From positions 1 through 64,000 of the forward strand of contig DATGLG010000017.1 in NCBI GenBank assembly GCA_035294245.1: DNA of 64,000 bases. Reading direction: 5' to 3'. Below the pieces are notes generated by a model that ran no database searches, was not told the origin of the DNA, and was given only the letters and a program-made list of their open reading frames with translations. Below, in pieces: positions 43,897-51,535 of this stretch (position 1 is its first letter; each line of letters starts with the position of its first letter). The position numbers were made by a program, and so were the translations under genes. The DNA comes from DATGLG01 sp035294245 (GTDB lineage Bacteria > Pseudomonadota > Alphaproteobacteria > JACZXZ01).

Positions 43897-44112
43897 GCCC
43901 GCTCTCGCCGCGGGATCGACAGAGCGGGCGCGTCGCGACGGCGGCGCGCCCGTGCCGCATCCGCCCCATGGCGCCGCCCGCCGCAGGTGCGAAGCGAAAA
44001 GCCTCGTGTTCCGAGGGGCTTATCCTTGACGGCCTTGCCGGCGTCTGGCAGGCTCCGGGAACTCGGCACGCTTCGGGAGTGCGAGGGGACCGGGGAAGGG
44101 GGGTCGGTGTCG

Positions 44113-44397
44113 ATGACGAAGTCGGAGTTGATCCTGCGCATCGCCGAACGCAATCCGCATCTCTACCAGCGCGATGTCGAGCGCATCGTTTCCACCATTT
44201 TCGACGAGATCTCGGCGGCCCTCTCGCGCGGCGACCGCGTCGAGCTGCGCGGCTTCGGGGCCTTCTCGGTGAAGAAGCGCGGCTCGCGTCTCGGCCGCAA
44301 TCCGCGCACCGGCGAGGCCGTCGCGGTGCACGAGAAGCACATTCCCTTCTTCAAGACCGGCAAGGAGCTGCGCGAGCGGCTCAACGACAAAAAATAG
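44113..44397 (+). CDS. ihfB: Integration host factor subunit beta
   Basis: 94 residues from ATG 44113. MTKSELILRIAERNPHLYQRD, then RVELRGFGAFSVKKRGSRLG and RNPRTGEAV with the DNA-minor-groove Pro. IHF bends DNA at specific sites and helps sigma-54 promoters, site-specific recombination and replication. The partner IhfA is not in this window. Classic position after rpsA; lapA-like gene follows 78 bases later. Confidence 0.96.
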   Translation: MTKSELILRIAERNPHLYQRDVERIVSTIFDEISAALSRGDRVELRGFGAFSVKKRGSRLGRNPRTGEAVAVHEKHIPFFKTGKELRERLNDKK

Positions 44398-44475
44398 CGC
44401 GTCCCCGGCGCGCGGCGTCGGGCCCCGCCGCGCCTTCGCCGCTTTCGCCGTCGCCTTGCCGCCATCGGTAGTGAC

Positions 44476-44808
44476 ATGAAGCTGATCGGCTGGATCCTCG
44501 GCGCCCTCGTCGCCATCGTCCTCATCCTCTTCGCGGTCTCCAATCGCGGCGCCGTCGCGCTCCAGATCTGGCCGCTTCCCTTCAGCCTGGAGCTGCCCCT
44601 CTATGCGGCCTTGCTGGCCGCACTCGTCATCGGCTTCATCGCCGGCGGCCTCGGCGGCTGGCTCGGCGGCTTCAAGTGGCGCCGCCGCGCGCGGCGCGCG
44701 GAGAGCGAGGCGGCGGCGCTTAGGCGCCAGCTCGCGGAGCTGCGCGCGACCGCCGCGGCGCCGCCGCGCGACACGCCGGCGCTGCCGCTCATGCCCGGCG
44801 CCGATTGA
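44476..44808 (+). CDS. LapA-domain (DUF1049) inner-membrane protein
   Basis: 110 residues with two membrane helices (about 3-22 and 42-65). MKLIGWILGALVAIVLILFA, then SNRGAVALQIWPL and the second helix LYAALLAALVIGFIAGG; a cytoplasmic coiled-coil tail RRARRAESEAAALRRQLAEL follows. LapA (YciS) works with LapB in lipopolysaccharide synthesis control in enterics; no lapB is adjacent here. Position after ihfB matches many alphaproteobacteria. Confidence 0.9.
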   Translation: MKLIGWILGALVAIVLILFAVSNRGAVALQIWPLPFSLELPLYAALLAALVIGFIAGGLGGWLGGFKWRRRARRAESEAAALRRQLAELRATAAAPPRDTPALPLMPGAD

Positions 44809-44841
44809 TCCCTTTCGTCTGATCCGAGCGGAGGACGAGCG

Positions 44842-45795
44842 ATGCGCATGATAGCCGCCGCCGAGGTCGAGGCGGCGCTCGACGAGACGACCCTGATCGA
44901 GGCCCTGCGGGCGATGTTCCGCGAGGACTGCGCAACCCCCGTGCGCACCCATCACACGGTCGCGGTGCCGGGCGCGCCGGACGCCACCCTTCTCTTCATG
45001 CCGGCCTGGCAGTCGGGACGGGAGATCGGCGTCAAGCTCGTCACCGTGCATCCCGGCAACGCCGACCGCGGCAAGCCGAGCGTGCAGGGCATCTATGTGC
45101 TGATCGACGCCACGACGGGCAATGTGCTGGCGCTCATGGATGCGCCCACGCTTACGGTCAAGCGCACGGCCTGCGCCTCCGCTCTCGCCGCCACCTATCT
45201 CGCGCGCGCCGATGCGGCGCGACTTCTCGTCCTCGGCACGGGGGCGCTCGCCCCCCATCTCGTGCGCGCCCATGCCGCGGCGCGGCCGATTCGCAGCGTG
45301 CGCATCTGGGGCCGCAACCCGGCGAAGAGCGAGGCCCTGGCCCGACGCCTCGCCCAATCCGGGCTCGCCGTCGAGGCCGCGACCGATCTCGAGGCCGCCG
45401 TCGCCGAGGCGGACATCGTCTCCTGCGCCACCATGACCCACGAGCCCCTCGTCCACGGCGCCTGGCTGCGCCCGGGGCAGCATCTCGATCTCGTCGGCGG
45501 CTATACGCCGGCGATGCGCGAGGCCGACGACGAGGCGGTGCGCCGCGCCCGCGTCTTCGTCGACACCCGCGCCGGGGCTACCAAGGAGGCCGGCGACATC
45601 GTGCAGCCGCTGCAATCGGGCGTGCTGCGCGAGGCCGCGATCCAGGGCGATCTCTACGAGCTGTGCCGGGGCGCGCGGCCGGGCCGCCAGGGGCCAGGCG
45701 AGATCACCTTCTTCAAATCGGTGGGCGCCGCGCTCGAGGACCTCGCCGCGGCGCGGCTCGTCCTGGACAAGAGCGGCGGGCCCACGGCCGCCTGA
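44842..45795 (+). CDS. Ornithine cyclodeaminase/mu-crystallin family protein
   Basis: 317 residues. Signatures: MRMIAAAEVEAALDETTLIE, KLVTVHPGNADRGKPSVQG, the Lys-containing LTVKRTACASALAATYLARA and the Rossmann loop LLVLGTGALAPHLVRAHAA, then DIVSCATMTHEPLVHGAWL. NAD-dependent; members include ornithine cyclodeaminase, alanine dehydrogenase and ketimine reductases, so the exact reaction is unclear. The stop overlaps trpF start (TGATG). Confidence 0.93.
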   Translation: MRMIAAAEVEAALDETTLIEALRAMFREDCATPVRTHHTVAVPGAPDATLLFMPAWQSGREIGVKLVTVHPGNADRGKPSVQGIYVLIDATTGNVLALMDAPTLTVKRTACASALAATYLARADAARLLVLGTGALAPHLVRAHAAARPIRSVRIWGRNPAKSEALARRLAQSGLAVEAATDLEAAVAEADIVSCATMTHEPLVHGAWLRPGQHLDLVGGYTPAMREADDEAVRRARVFVDTRAGATKEAGDIVQPLQSGVLREAAIQGDLYELCRGARPGRQGPGEITFFKSVGAALEDLAAARLVLDKSGGPTAA

Positions 45796-46442
45796 TGGCG
45801 CTCAAGGCGAAGATCTGCGGCGTCAACAGCCGCGTTGCCGCCGAGGCCGCGGTCGCGGGCGGCGCCGCCTTCGTCGGCCTCGTCTTCTATCCGCCCTCGC
45901 CGCGCAATGTGACGCCCGCGGAGGCCGAGGCCGTCGCCGCCGCGGTGCCGCCAAGCGTGACGCGGGTCGGGCTCTTCGTCGACGCCGAGGACGCGGTGGT
46001 CGAAGCGGCCGTCACGGCGGCGGGTCTCGGCATGCTCCAGCTCCATGGCGGCGAGACGCCGGCGCGGGTGGCGGCGCTCAGGAAGCACTTCGGGCTGCCG
46101 GTGATGAAGGCGATCCCCATCGCAAGCGCCGCGGACGTCGCCGCCGCCGAGGCCTATCTCGGCGTCGCCGACTGGCTGCTTTTCGACGCCAAGCCGCCGC
46201 CGGCGATGGCGAACGCGCTTCCCGGCGGCAATGCGCTGCGCTTCGACTGGACGCTCATCGCCGGGCGGCGCTGGCCGCTCCCCTGGATGCTCTCGGGCGG
46301 GCTCGACGCCGCGAATCTCGCCGAGGCGGTGCGCATCAGCGGTGCGGCCGTCGTCGACGTCTCCTCGGGGGTGGAGGACCGGCCCGGCCACAAGGACCCG
46401 GCGCGCATCGCCGCCTTCCTCGCCGCGGCGAAGGCGCTGTAA
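45795..46442 (+). CDS. trpF: Phosphoribosylanthranilate isomerase
   Basis: 215 residues. Starts MALKAKICGVNSRVAAEAA (KxCG motif with catalytic Cys), FVGLVFYPPSPRNVTP, then LLFDAKPPPA in place of the common D-x-K-x-P, and MLSGGLDAANLAEAV, VDVSSGVEDRPGHKD. Third step from anthranilate in tryptophan synthesis. In many alphaproteobacteria trpB-trpA follow directly; here an accessory islet of about 3.9 kb separates them. Confidence 0.96.
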   Translation: MALKAKICGVNSRVAAEAAVAGGAAFVGLVFYPPSPRNVTPAEAEAVAAAVPPSVTRVGLFVDAEDAVVEAAVTAAGLGMLQLHGGETPARVAALRKHFGLPVMKAIPIASAADVAAAEAYLGVADWLLFDAKPPPAMANALPGGNALRFDWTLIAGRRWPLPWMLSGGLDAANLAEAVRISGAAVVDVSSGVEDRPGHKDPARIAAFLAAAKAL

Positions 46443-46599
46443 CGCCTTACCGCCGATCATGCCAGCGTGTCGCGGAAGCACGCTACACGTTGCGCAAACA
46501 CTCCCGATTGTCGGCTCCGGGAGAAGTGGAGGTCCAGGATCGCTGGTGTCCTGCTTTCGCAAGACGGCTGGTGGAAACCGTGGAAAATGGGGAGCAGGC

Positions 46600-46645
46600 T
46601 TGTTACGTTAAGTCAGAATGCTATATATCATTAGTAGGTAGCATT
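46600..46645 (+). promoter_or_regulatory. vapBC promoter and palindromic operator candidate
   Basis: A -35-like TTGTTA (46600-46605) and a -10-like TATATA (46622-46627) with 16 bases between. Inverted repeat AATGCTA (46617-46623) and TAGCATT (46639-46645) overlaps the -10 and likely start point. AbrB-type VapB antitoxins repress their own operons by binding such palindromes, so autoregulation is a reasonable inference. Confidence 0.55.
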
Positions 46646-46661
46646 TTCCGTGGAGCTCGAT

Positions 46662-46907
46662 ATGGCGAAAGCAAGGCTCTTCTGGTCTGGGCGGTCGCAG
46701 GCGGTGCGGCTTCCGAAGGAGTTTCGCTTCCGCGGAGAGGAGGTTCTCATTCGCCGCCATGGCAGCACCGTGATCCTTGAGCCGGTGGCCGAGGATTGGC
46801 GCTGGCTGGATGCCATCGCTGGTAAGCTTGATAAGGATTTTGTCGCGGCCGTCAACGAGCGGCCGGAACAGCAGGAGCGGCCCGCGCTTGATGACTTGTT
46901 TCGATGA
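46662..46907 (+). CDS. vapB: VapB-like antitoxin (AbrB/MazE-type N-terminal domain)
   Basis: 81 residues from ATG 46662; GGAG lies 6 bases upstream (a GTG at 46650 is in frame). The swapped-hairpin DNA-binding segment is MAKARLFWSGRSQAVRLPKE then FRFRGEEVLIRRHGS. The C-terminus (DKDFVAAVNERPEQQERPALDDLFR, read in parts) is acidic/polar and probably wraps the toxin. It overlaps the vapC start by 4 bases. Confidence 0.93.
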   Translation: MAKARLFWSGRSQAVRLPKEFRFRGEEVLIRRHGSTVILEPVAEDWRWLDAIAGKLDKDFVAAVNERPEQQERPALDDLFR

Positions 46908-47302
46908 TGCGCTTTCTTCTCGATGCGAATGTCGTCATCGCTCTGCTCAACGACACCGCCTCGACGCTGGCGCGGCGCGCGAGGCGGGAGAGGCCCAGCG
47001 ACGTCGCGATCTCGTCGATCGTAGCTCATGAGCTTTTCTATGGCGCGTTCAAGAGTCGGCGCGCGGCGCAGAACACGGCCTTGGTCGACGCGCTGCAATT
47101 TACGGTACTGGAATTTGACAAGGAGGACGCGCGGCGAGCCGGCGAGATTCGCGCCTACCTGGCCGCCAAGGGCACCCCGATCGGCCCCTATGACGTGCTG
47201 ATCGCCGGGCAGGCCTTGGCGCGCGACATGGCCCTGGTCACGCGCAATACACGTGAATTCAGACGCGTGCCGGGTTTGCGCGTCGAGAATTGGGAAGGCT
47301 GA
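46904..47302 (+). CDS. vapC: VapC-like PIN-domain toxin RNase
   Basis: 132 residues. MMRFLLDANVVIALLND holds the first catalytic Asp; AISSIVAHELFYGA gives the Glu; GPYDVLIAGQAL gives the third Asp, and ALVTRNTREFRRVPGL the last region (Asn/Arg replacing the fourth acid in some VapC proteins). VapC toxins cleave tRNA or rRNA, e.g. initiator tRNA or the sarcin-ricin loop. Forms an operon with vapB; a classic type II system inside the trp islet. Confidence 0.94.
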   Translation: MMRFLLDANVVIALLNDTASTLARRARRERPSDVAISSIVAHELFYGAFKSRRAAQNTALVDALQFTVLEFDKEDARRAGEIRAYLAAKGTPIGPYDVLIAGQALARDMALVTRNTREFRRVPGLRVENWEG

Positions 47303-47401
47303 CACGGCACGCTTCCACGTCAGAGTTGAGAACATCCGCGAGGAGGTCGGCGCTGTCCGCTGCGGATCGCTAAGCGCTCATTATCCCCTCAAGGAGTCCG
47401 A

Positions 47402-48247
47402 TCACGGACTCTCGGCGCTGACGAGCCAGAGGGCGGCGGGAAGCGGCACCGCCTGGCCGCGCTGATACGGGGCCAGGACCCGGCGCACCGAGGCGGCGAC
47501 GGCGCTGCGGACGGCAGGCGGCTGGTCCGCGACGGCGCGGCGCGTGGGGCCGATCTCGAGGGCTGCCTCGACCGCGGCGTCGAGCCCCTTCCCGGCGGCG
47601 ATGTCGTAATCGAGATCGACGGGTTCGAGAGCGATCGCCCGGAACCCCGCCTCGCCGAGTATGCGGCGGACGCGCTCCGCTTGCGCGAAGGCGAAGGGGC
47701 CGGGCTCCTCCGGGCCGGTCTCGGGCAGCGGCGGCACATGCTCATAGGCGGCCTGGAGCGGCACCGTCATCCAGGGATTCTCCCGGGCGGCGCGGTAGCA
47801 GGCGAAGACGAGGCGGCCGCCCGAGCGCAAGGCGCCACGCAGATGGGCGAAGGCGCGCGCGGGCTCTGCGAAGAACATCACGCCGAAGCGGGAGAAGAGG
47901 AGGTCGAAGCCGGCTTGGGGGAAGGGATGCGCGGCGGCGTCGCCTTGCACGAGATCGAGGGGGAGGCCGGGCGGGCGGCGCGCGGCGGCCCGCGCCAGCA
48001 TGGGGGCCGAGAGATCGATGCCGAGGACGCGGCCCGCGGGTGCTGCGCGCCGGGCGAGCTCGATGGCGGTGGCGCCGCAGCCGCAGCCGATATCGACGAC
48101 GCACTCGCCGGGGCGGACCGCGGCGCGCGCGAGCGCCGCCTCGGCGACAGGCGCCATGACGGCATCGAGATGCGCCTGCCGGGCGGCCCAAAGCTGCCCC
48201 ACGGCGCCGTTCCAGAAGGCGAATTGATCTTCGGCGACGCTCGTCAT
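47402..48247 (-). CDS. Class I SAM-dependent methyltransferase (ubiE/methyltransf_11 type)
   Basis: 281 residues. The AdoMet motif I is ECVVDIGCGCGATAIELARR, then motif II-like VLGIDLSAPMLARAAARR and LVQGDAAAHPFPQAGFDLLF. Substrate unknown; N-terminal FWNGAVGQLWAARQAHLDAV resembles a group of small-molecule methyltransferases of uncertain role. Its ATG overlaps the stop of a LysE stub (ATGA). Confidence 0.9.
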   Translation of the reverse strand: MTSVAEDQFAFWNGAVGQLWAARQAHLDAVMAPVAEAALARAAVRPGECVVDIGCGCGATAIELARRAAPAGRVLGIDLSAPMLARAAARRPPGLPLDLVQGDAAAHPFPQAGFDLLFSRFGVMFFAEPARAFAHLRGALRSGGRLVFACYRAARENPWMTVPLQAAYEHVPPLPETGPEEPGPFAFAQAERVRRILGEAGFRAIALEPVDLDYDIAAGKGLDAAVEAALEIGPTRRAVADQPPAVRSAVAASVRRVLAPYQRGQAVPLPAALWLVSAESP

Positions 48248-48351
48248 CGCTCACCCGCTAGCGCCACGATGAGGATGACGACCGGGCCCGGCACCACGAT
48301 GAGCCCGAGGGCCACGAGGCCGAACGTCGCGAGCGTCCCCCAATCGAGCAT
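48244..48351 (-). pseudogene. LysE/RhtB-family exporter stub (N-terminal fragment)
   Basis: ATG 48351 with GAAGGGAGGGCGGC upstream; the 35-residue product MLDWGTLATFGLVALGLI then VVPGPVVILIVALAGER matches the first helix and the conserved PGP of LysE-type amino-acid exporters, which are normally about 205 residues. It stops exactly at the ATGA of the methyltransferase gene. I read it as a truncated exporter remnant; a functional single-helix peptide translated ahead of the methyltransferase cannot be excluded. Confidence 0.6.
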
Positions 48352-48516
48352 GCCGCCCTCCCTTCGCGAATGACGGCGGATTTTACCCGATGACAGCCGA
48401 AGCGCCAGAGCCGCGAGGCGCAATGCATTTGATATGGTCCTTTGCTTGACTCCGACACTATTGACGCTTTCGCACCCCTTGCCATGCTGGGATGAAGCCG
48501 CGAGCCGGAGAGAGCG

Positions 48517-48633
48517 ATGGCGAACATCAAGAAAGGTCAGCTTACCGCCCCGCCGGAATGGTGGCGGCACCTGTGCTGGGTGAAGCGCACATTCTGGAAG
48601 CGCGAGCGCCGCGCTGCAAAGCAGGCCGTATAG
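48517..48633 (+). CDS. Small basic Trp-rich protein (38 residues)
   Basis: MANIKKGQLTAPPEWWRHLC then WVKRTFWKRERRAAKQAV. GGAGAG lies 4-9 bases upstream of the ATG. The pattern KKGQLT-x-P-x-EWW-x-HL then KR-FWK-R-ER-KA is one I recall from unnamed small proteins in other proteobacteria; no function is known. Highly basic, so nucleic-acid or membrane binding is possible. Too short for default gene callers. Confidence 0.6.
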   Translation: MANIKKGQLTAPPEWWRHLCWVKRTFWKRERRAAKQAV

Positions 48634-48845
48634 CGCGAAGCAGCCTCATAGTGCTGTCGAAGACGGAATTGGAGGATTGAAGATGGATCGAATCGTCATT
48701 GTGAGGACCGCGCATAGCGCGGGACATCGTTGACTCAGGCATTCCGCTATGGCGCTTGTGCCGGCCGACTCATCGGTGGTTTTTACCTTGTGTACCGCGA
48801 CTCGTCCGTAAGGTAGAATCCAATCCTCAAGGAGGGTGACCTACC

Positions 48846-49586
48846 GTGGCAAATGAACTGATCTTCAAGATTGACGCATGGACTCCCGCGACGTTCCCAA
48901 TGGAACGACTTGCTGAGTATATGCGCGAGCTTGCAGTGCTATTAGGGGAGACTGGCAGCGTTCATTTCGTTCGACTGGAGGGGGGGAGCACCAGCATCGT
49001 CCATGCTGTTGACCGCGAGGCTGCGCCGAAGGTGCGTCAGCGTCTCGAGTCTGCCAAATCCAGTCAGGCTCCGCGCGAGGCATTGGATGCAGTGAAGAAT
49101 CTGAACAAGAAATTGGAGGCCGATAACGCCAGCGGTGTACTTGCTGAACGCGAGGGAGCCGAGATCATCGAGTTTCCCGGCGCACGGAAGGCCGTGCAGC
49201 CGGTGTATGGGCCATTTACCCAGAGCGGCACGATTGACGGTAGGGCGTTGCGCGTGGGCGGCAGGGGCAGTCTCGTCCCAGTGATGATCCAAACTCGTGA
49301 TGGTTATGAGACACATTGTCAGGCGAGCAAAGACCTAGCTAAGGAAATTGGCAAGTATCTGTTCGACTTCGATCTACGATTTGCCGGACTCGGTCGTTGG
49401 ATACGAAACGTGTTTGGCAAGTGGGAACTTATACGGTTCGTAATCTCTGGATTCGAACCGCTCGATAGCAGGCCGCTCCCTGAAATCGTTGCTGATCTTC
49501 GCTCTGTCGAAAATCCGGGTTGGCGCAGACTTGCGAATGTTTGGGATGAGGTGGCTGAGCTTCGTGGTGCGAGAGAGGACGACTAA
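48846..49586 (+). CDS. Uncharacterised 246-residue protein paired with a PIN nuclease
   Basis: Start GTG 48846, with AAGGAGGGTGACCTACC upstream. No membrane segment. N-terminal part: ELIFKIDAWTPATFPMERLA, then EYMRELAVLLGETGSVHFVRL and the Ser/Thr-rich EGGSTSIVHAVDRE; the middle has an Arg/Lys-Glu helical region (KVRQRLESAK, LDAVKNLNKKLEADN); the C-terminal part has FDLRFAGLGRWIRN and WELIRFVISGFEPLD. Codon use is visibly less GC-rich than the flanking trp genes. The next gene, a PIN nuclease, begins at the base after its stop. I do not recognise a named domain. An antitoxin or substrate-recognition role is an inference from this arrangement only. Confidence 0.75.
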   Translation: MANELIFKIDAWTPATFPMERLAEYMRELAVLLGETGSVHFVRLEGGSTSIVHAVDREAAPKVRQRLESAKSSQAPREALDAVKNLNKKLEADNASGVLAEREGAEIIEFPGARKAVQPVYGPFTQSGTIDGRALRVGGRGSLVPVMIQTRDGYETHCQASKDLAKEIGKYLFDFDLRFAGLGRWIRNVFGKWELIRFVISGFEPLDSRPLPEIVADLRSVENPGWRRLANVWDEVAELRGAREDD

Positions 49587-50156
49587 ATGGTCGTTTTTGA
49601 TACGACCTGCCTCTTGCATTTGTTGGATCCAAACCTCGGCGCACCTTTGAATCCGCAAACGAAGTCTCCCGTTGGCCAGGTACACGCACGGGTGAAATAC
49701 CTGGTAGAACGATTACACGAGAACAGAGAGAAAATCATCATTCCTGCTCCAGTTCTGGGAGAGCTTCTTATCCTCGCGGAACGGGCTGGCGCGGAATATT
49801 TCGCCAAGATTGACAAATCGGCCGCGTTCAAGATTGAGCCCTTCGATTCTCGCGCAGCCGTTGAATTGTCCATCATTACCGCCGGGGCAATTAAGGCAGG
49901 CGATAAGAAGGCCGGCTCCACAGCAACAATTGCGAAGATCAAATTTGACCGGCAGATCGTCGCGATTGCAAAAGTGCTCGGCGCCTCGACTATCTACACA
50001 AACGACGAAAACTTGACCAAGTTTGCTGAGGCAAATGGGCTGACCGCCGTGGCGGTCTGGGACTTGCCTTTACCCGAGCAGGAGCGACAAGCGACCTTCT
50101 GGGACGTACCGGAGGGTGAGCAAAACGGCGAGCTGGGCGAAACCGGGCGACCCTGA
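49587..50156 (+). CDS. PIN-domain protein (putative RNase), second gene of the unknown pair
   Basis: 189 residues, longer than VapC toxins (about 130). PIN acids: Asp5 (VVFDTTCLLHLLD), Glu59 (PAPVLGELLI), Asp121 (KFDRQIVAIAKVLG), Asp140 (IYTNDENL). The full set suggests an active metal-dependent nuclease. An extra 30 residues between the first strand and the Glu, and a C-terminal tail of about 30 (EQERQATFWDVPEG), distinguish it. ATG directly follows the TAA of the 246-residue gene. It may be a toxin or part of a two-gene defence unit. Lower GC than its neighbours, consistent with recent transfer. Confidence 0.88.
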   Translation: MVVFDTTCLLHLLDPNLGAPLNPQTKSPVGQVHARVKYLVERLHENREKIIIPAPVLGELLILAERAGAEYFAKIDKSAAFKIEPFDSRAAVELSIITAGAIKAGDKKAGSTATIAKIKFDRQIVAIAKVLGASTIYTNDENLTKFAEANGLTAVAVWDLPLPEQERQATFWDVPEGEQNGELGETGRP

Positions 50157-50323
50157 GCCGTCGCGATTCCATAAGGCGCAGGAGATTGACACGGATGACG
50201 AGAGCTCCCGCTAGCCCACCCCGCCGCCTTTGACCTTTGCCGCCCCTTATGCTTCATTCCCGCCGCAATGAAGCCCTCGGATGAAAGCCCCTCGAAACGG
50301 CGGCGGATCAAGGCCTTGAGCTG

Positions 50324-51535
50324 ATGGCAGCGGTCAACACCTATCGCGCGGGCCCCGACGAGCGCGGCCATTTCGGCCCCTATGGGGGCCGCTTTGTCGC
50401 CGAGACCCTGATGCCGCTCCTCCTGGAGCTGGAGGCGGCCTACGACGCCGCCAAGGCCGATGCCGGCTTTCAGGCCGAGCTCAAGCGCTACCTCGGCGAT
50501 TACGTCGGGCGGCCGAGCCCCCTCACCTTGGCCGAGCGCCTGACCGCGCGCTGGGGCGGGGCCAAGATCTATCTGAAGCGCGAGGACCTCAACCACACCG
50601 GCGCCCACAAGATCAACAACTGCATCGGCCAGATCCTGCTCGCCCGCCGCATGGGGAAGACGCGCATCATCGCCGAGACGGGCGCCGGGCAGCATGGGGT
50701 CGCCACGGCGACGGTCGCTGCCCTCTTCGGCCTGCCCTGCACGGTCTATATGGGTGCCGTCGACATGGAGCGGCAGAAGCCCAACGTCTTCCGCATGCGC
50801 CTCCTGGGGGCCGAGGTGAGGCCGGTCACCTCGGGCTCGGCCACCCTCAAGGACGCCATGAACGAGGCGCTGCGCGACTGGGTCGCCCATGTCGAGGACA
50901 CCTATTACCTCATCGGCACCGTCGCCGGCCCCCATCCCTATCCGGCCATGGTGCGCGACTTCCAGACGGTGATCGGCGAGGAGGTGCGCGCGCAGATCCT
51001 CGCCGCCGAGGGGCGCCTCCCCGACACCCTGGTCGCCTGCATCGGCGGCGGCTCCAACGCCATGGGCCTCTTCCATCCCTTCCTCGACGAGCCCGAGATC
51101 CGCATCGTCGGCGTCGAGGCCGGCGGCGAGGGCCTGGCGAGCGGCCGCCACGCCGCCTCGATGAGCGGCGGGCAGCCCGGCGTGCTCCACGGCAACCGCA
51201 CCTATCTCCTCCAGGACGTGGACGGGCAGATCTGCGAGGCCCATTCCATCTCGGCGGGACTCGACTATCCCGGCGTCGGGCCCGAGCACGCCTGGCTCAA
51301 GGATAGCGGCCGCGTGACCTATACCACGGTGACCGACGCCGAGGCCCTGGACGCCTTCCAGCTCTGCGCCCGCCTCGAGGGCATCGTCCCCGCCCTCGAA
51401 TCCGCCCATGCGCTGGCCGAGGCCGCGAAGCTGGCGCCGGCGCTGCCGCGCGACCATCTCCTCGTGCTCTGCCTCTCCGGGCGCGGCGACAAGGATATCT
51501 TCGCCGTCGCCGAGATCCTGGGGGTGAGGATATGA
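50324..51535 (+). CDS. trpB: Tryptophan synthase beta chain
   Basis: 403 residues. The PLP Lys is in KREDLNHTGAHKINN, the Gly-rich phosphate loop is CIGGGSNAMG, and GRFVAETLMPLLLELE marks the N-terminus. Condenses indole and serine. The stop overlaps the trpA start (ATGA). Begins just after the islet. Confidence 0.98.
   Translation: MAAVNTYRAGPDERGHFGPYGGRFVAETLMPLLLELEAAYDAAKADAGFQAELKRYLGDYVGRPSPLTLAERLTARWGGAKIYLKREDLNHTGAHKINNCIGQILLARRMGKTRIIAETGAGQHGVATATVAALFGLPCTVYMGAVDMERQKPNVFRMRLLGAEVRPVTSGSATLKDAMNEALRDWVAHVEDTYYLIGTVAGPHPYPAMVRDFQTVIGEEVRAQILAAEGRLPDTLVACIGGGSNAMGLFHPFLDEPEIRIVGVEAGGEGLASGRHAASMSGGQPGVLHGNRTYLLQDVDGQICEAHSISAGLDYPGVGPEHAWLKDSGRVTYTTVTDAEALDAFQLCARLEGIVPALESAHALAEAAKLAPALPRDHLLVLCLSGRGDKDIFAVAEILGVRI

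Noticed and set aside
48668..48718. A 16-codon frame (MDRIVIVRTAHSAGHR) with an upstream GGAGG
   Set aside because: Too short to judge and no sign of conservation; it may be chance.
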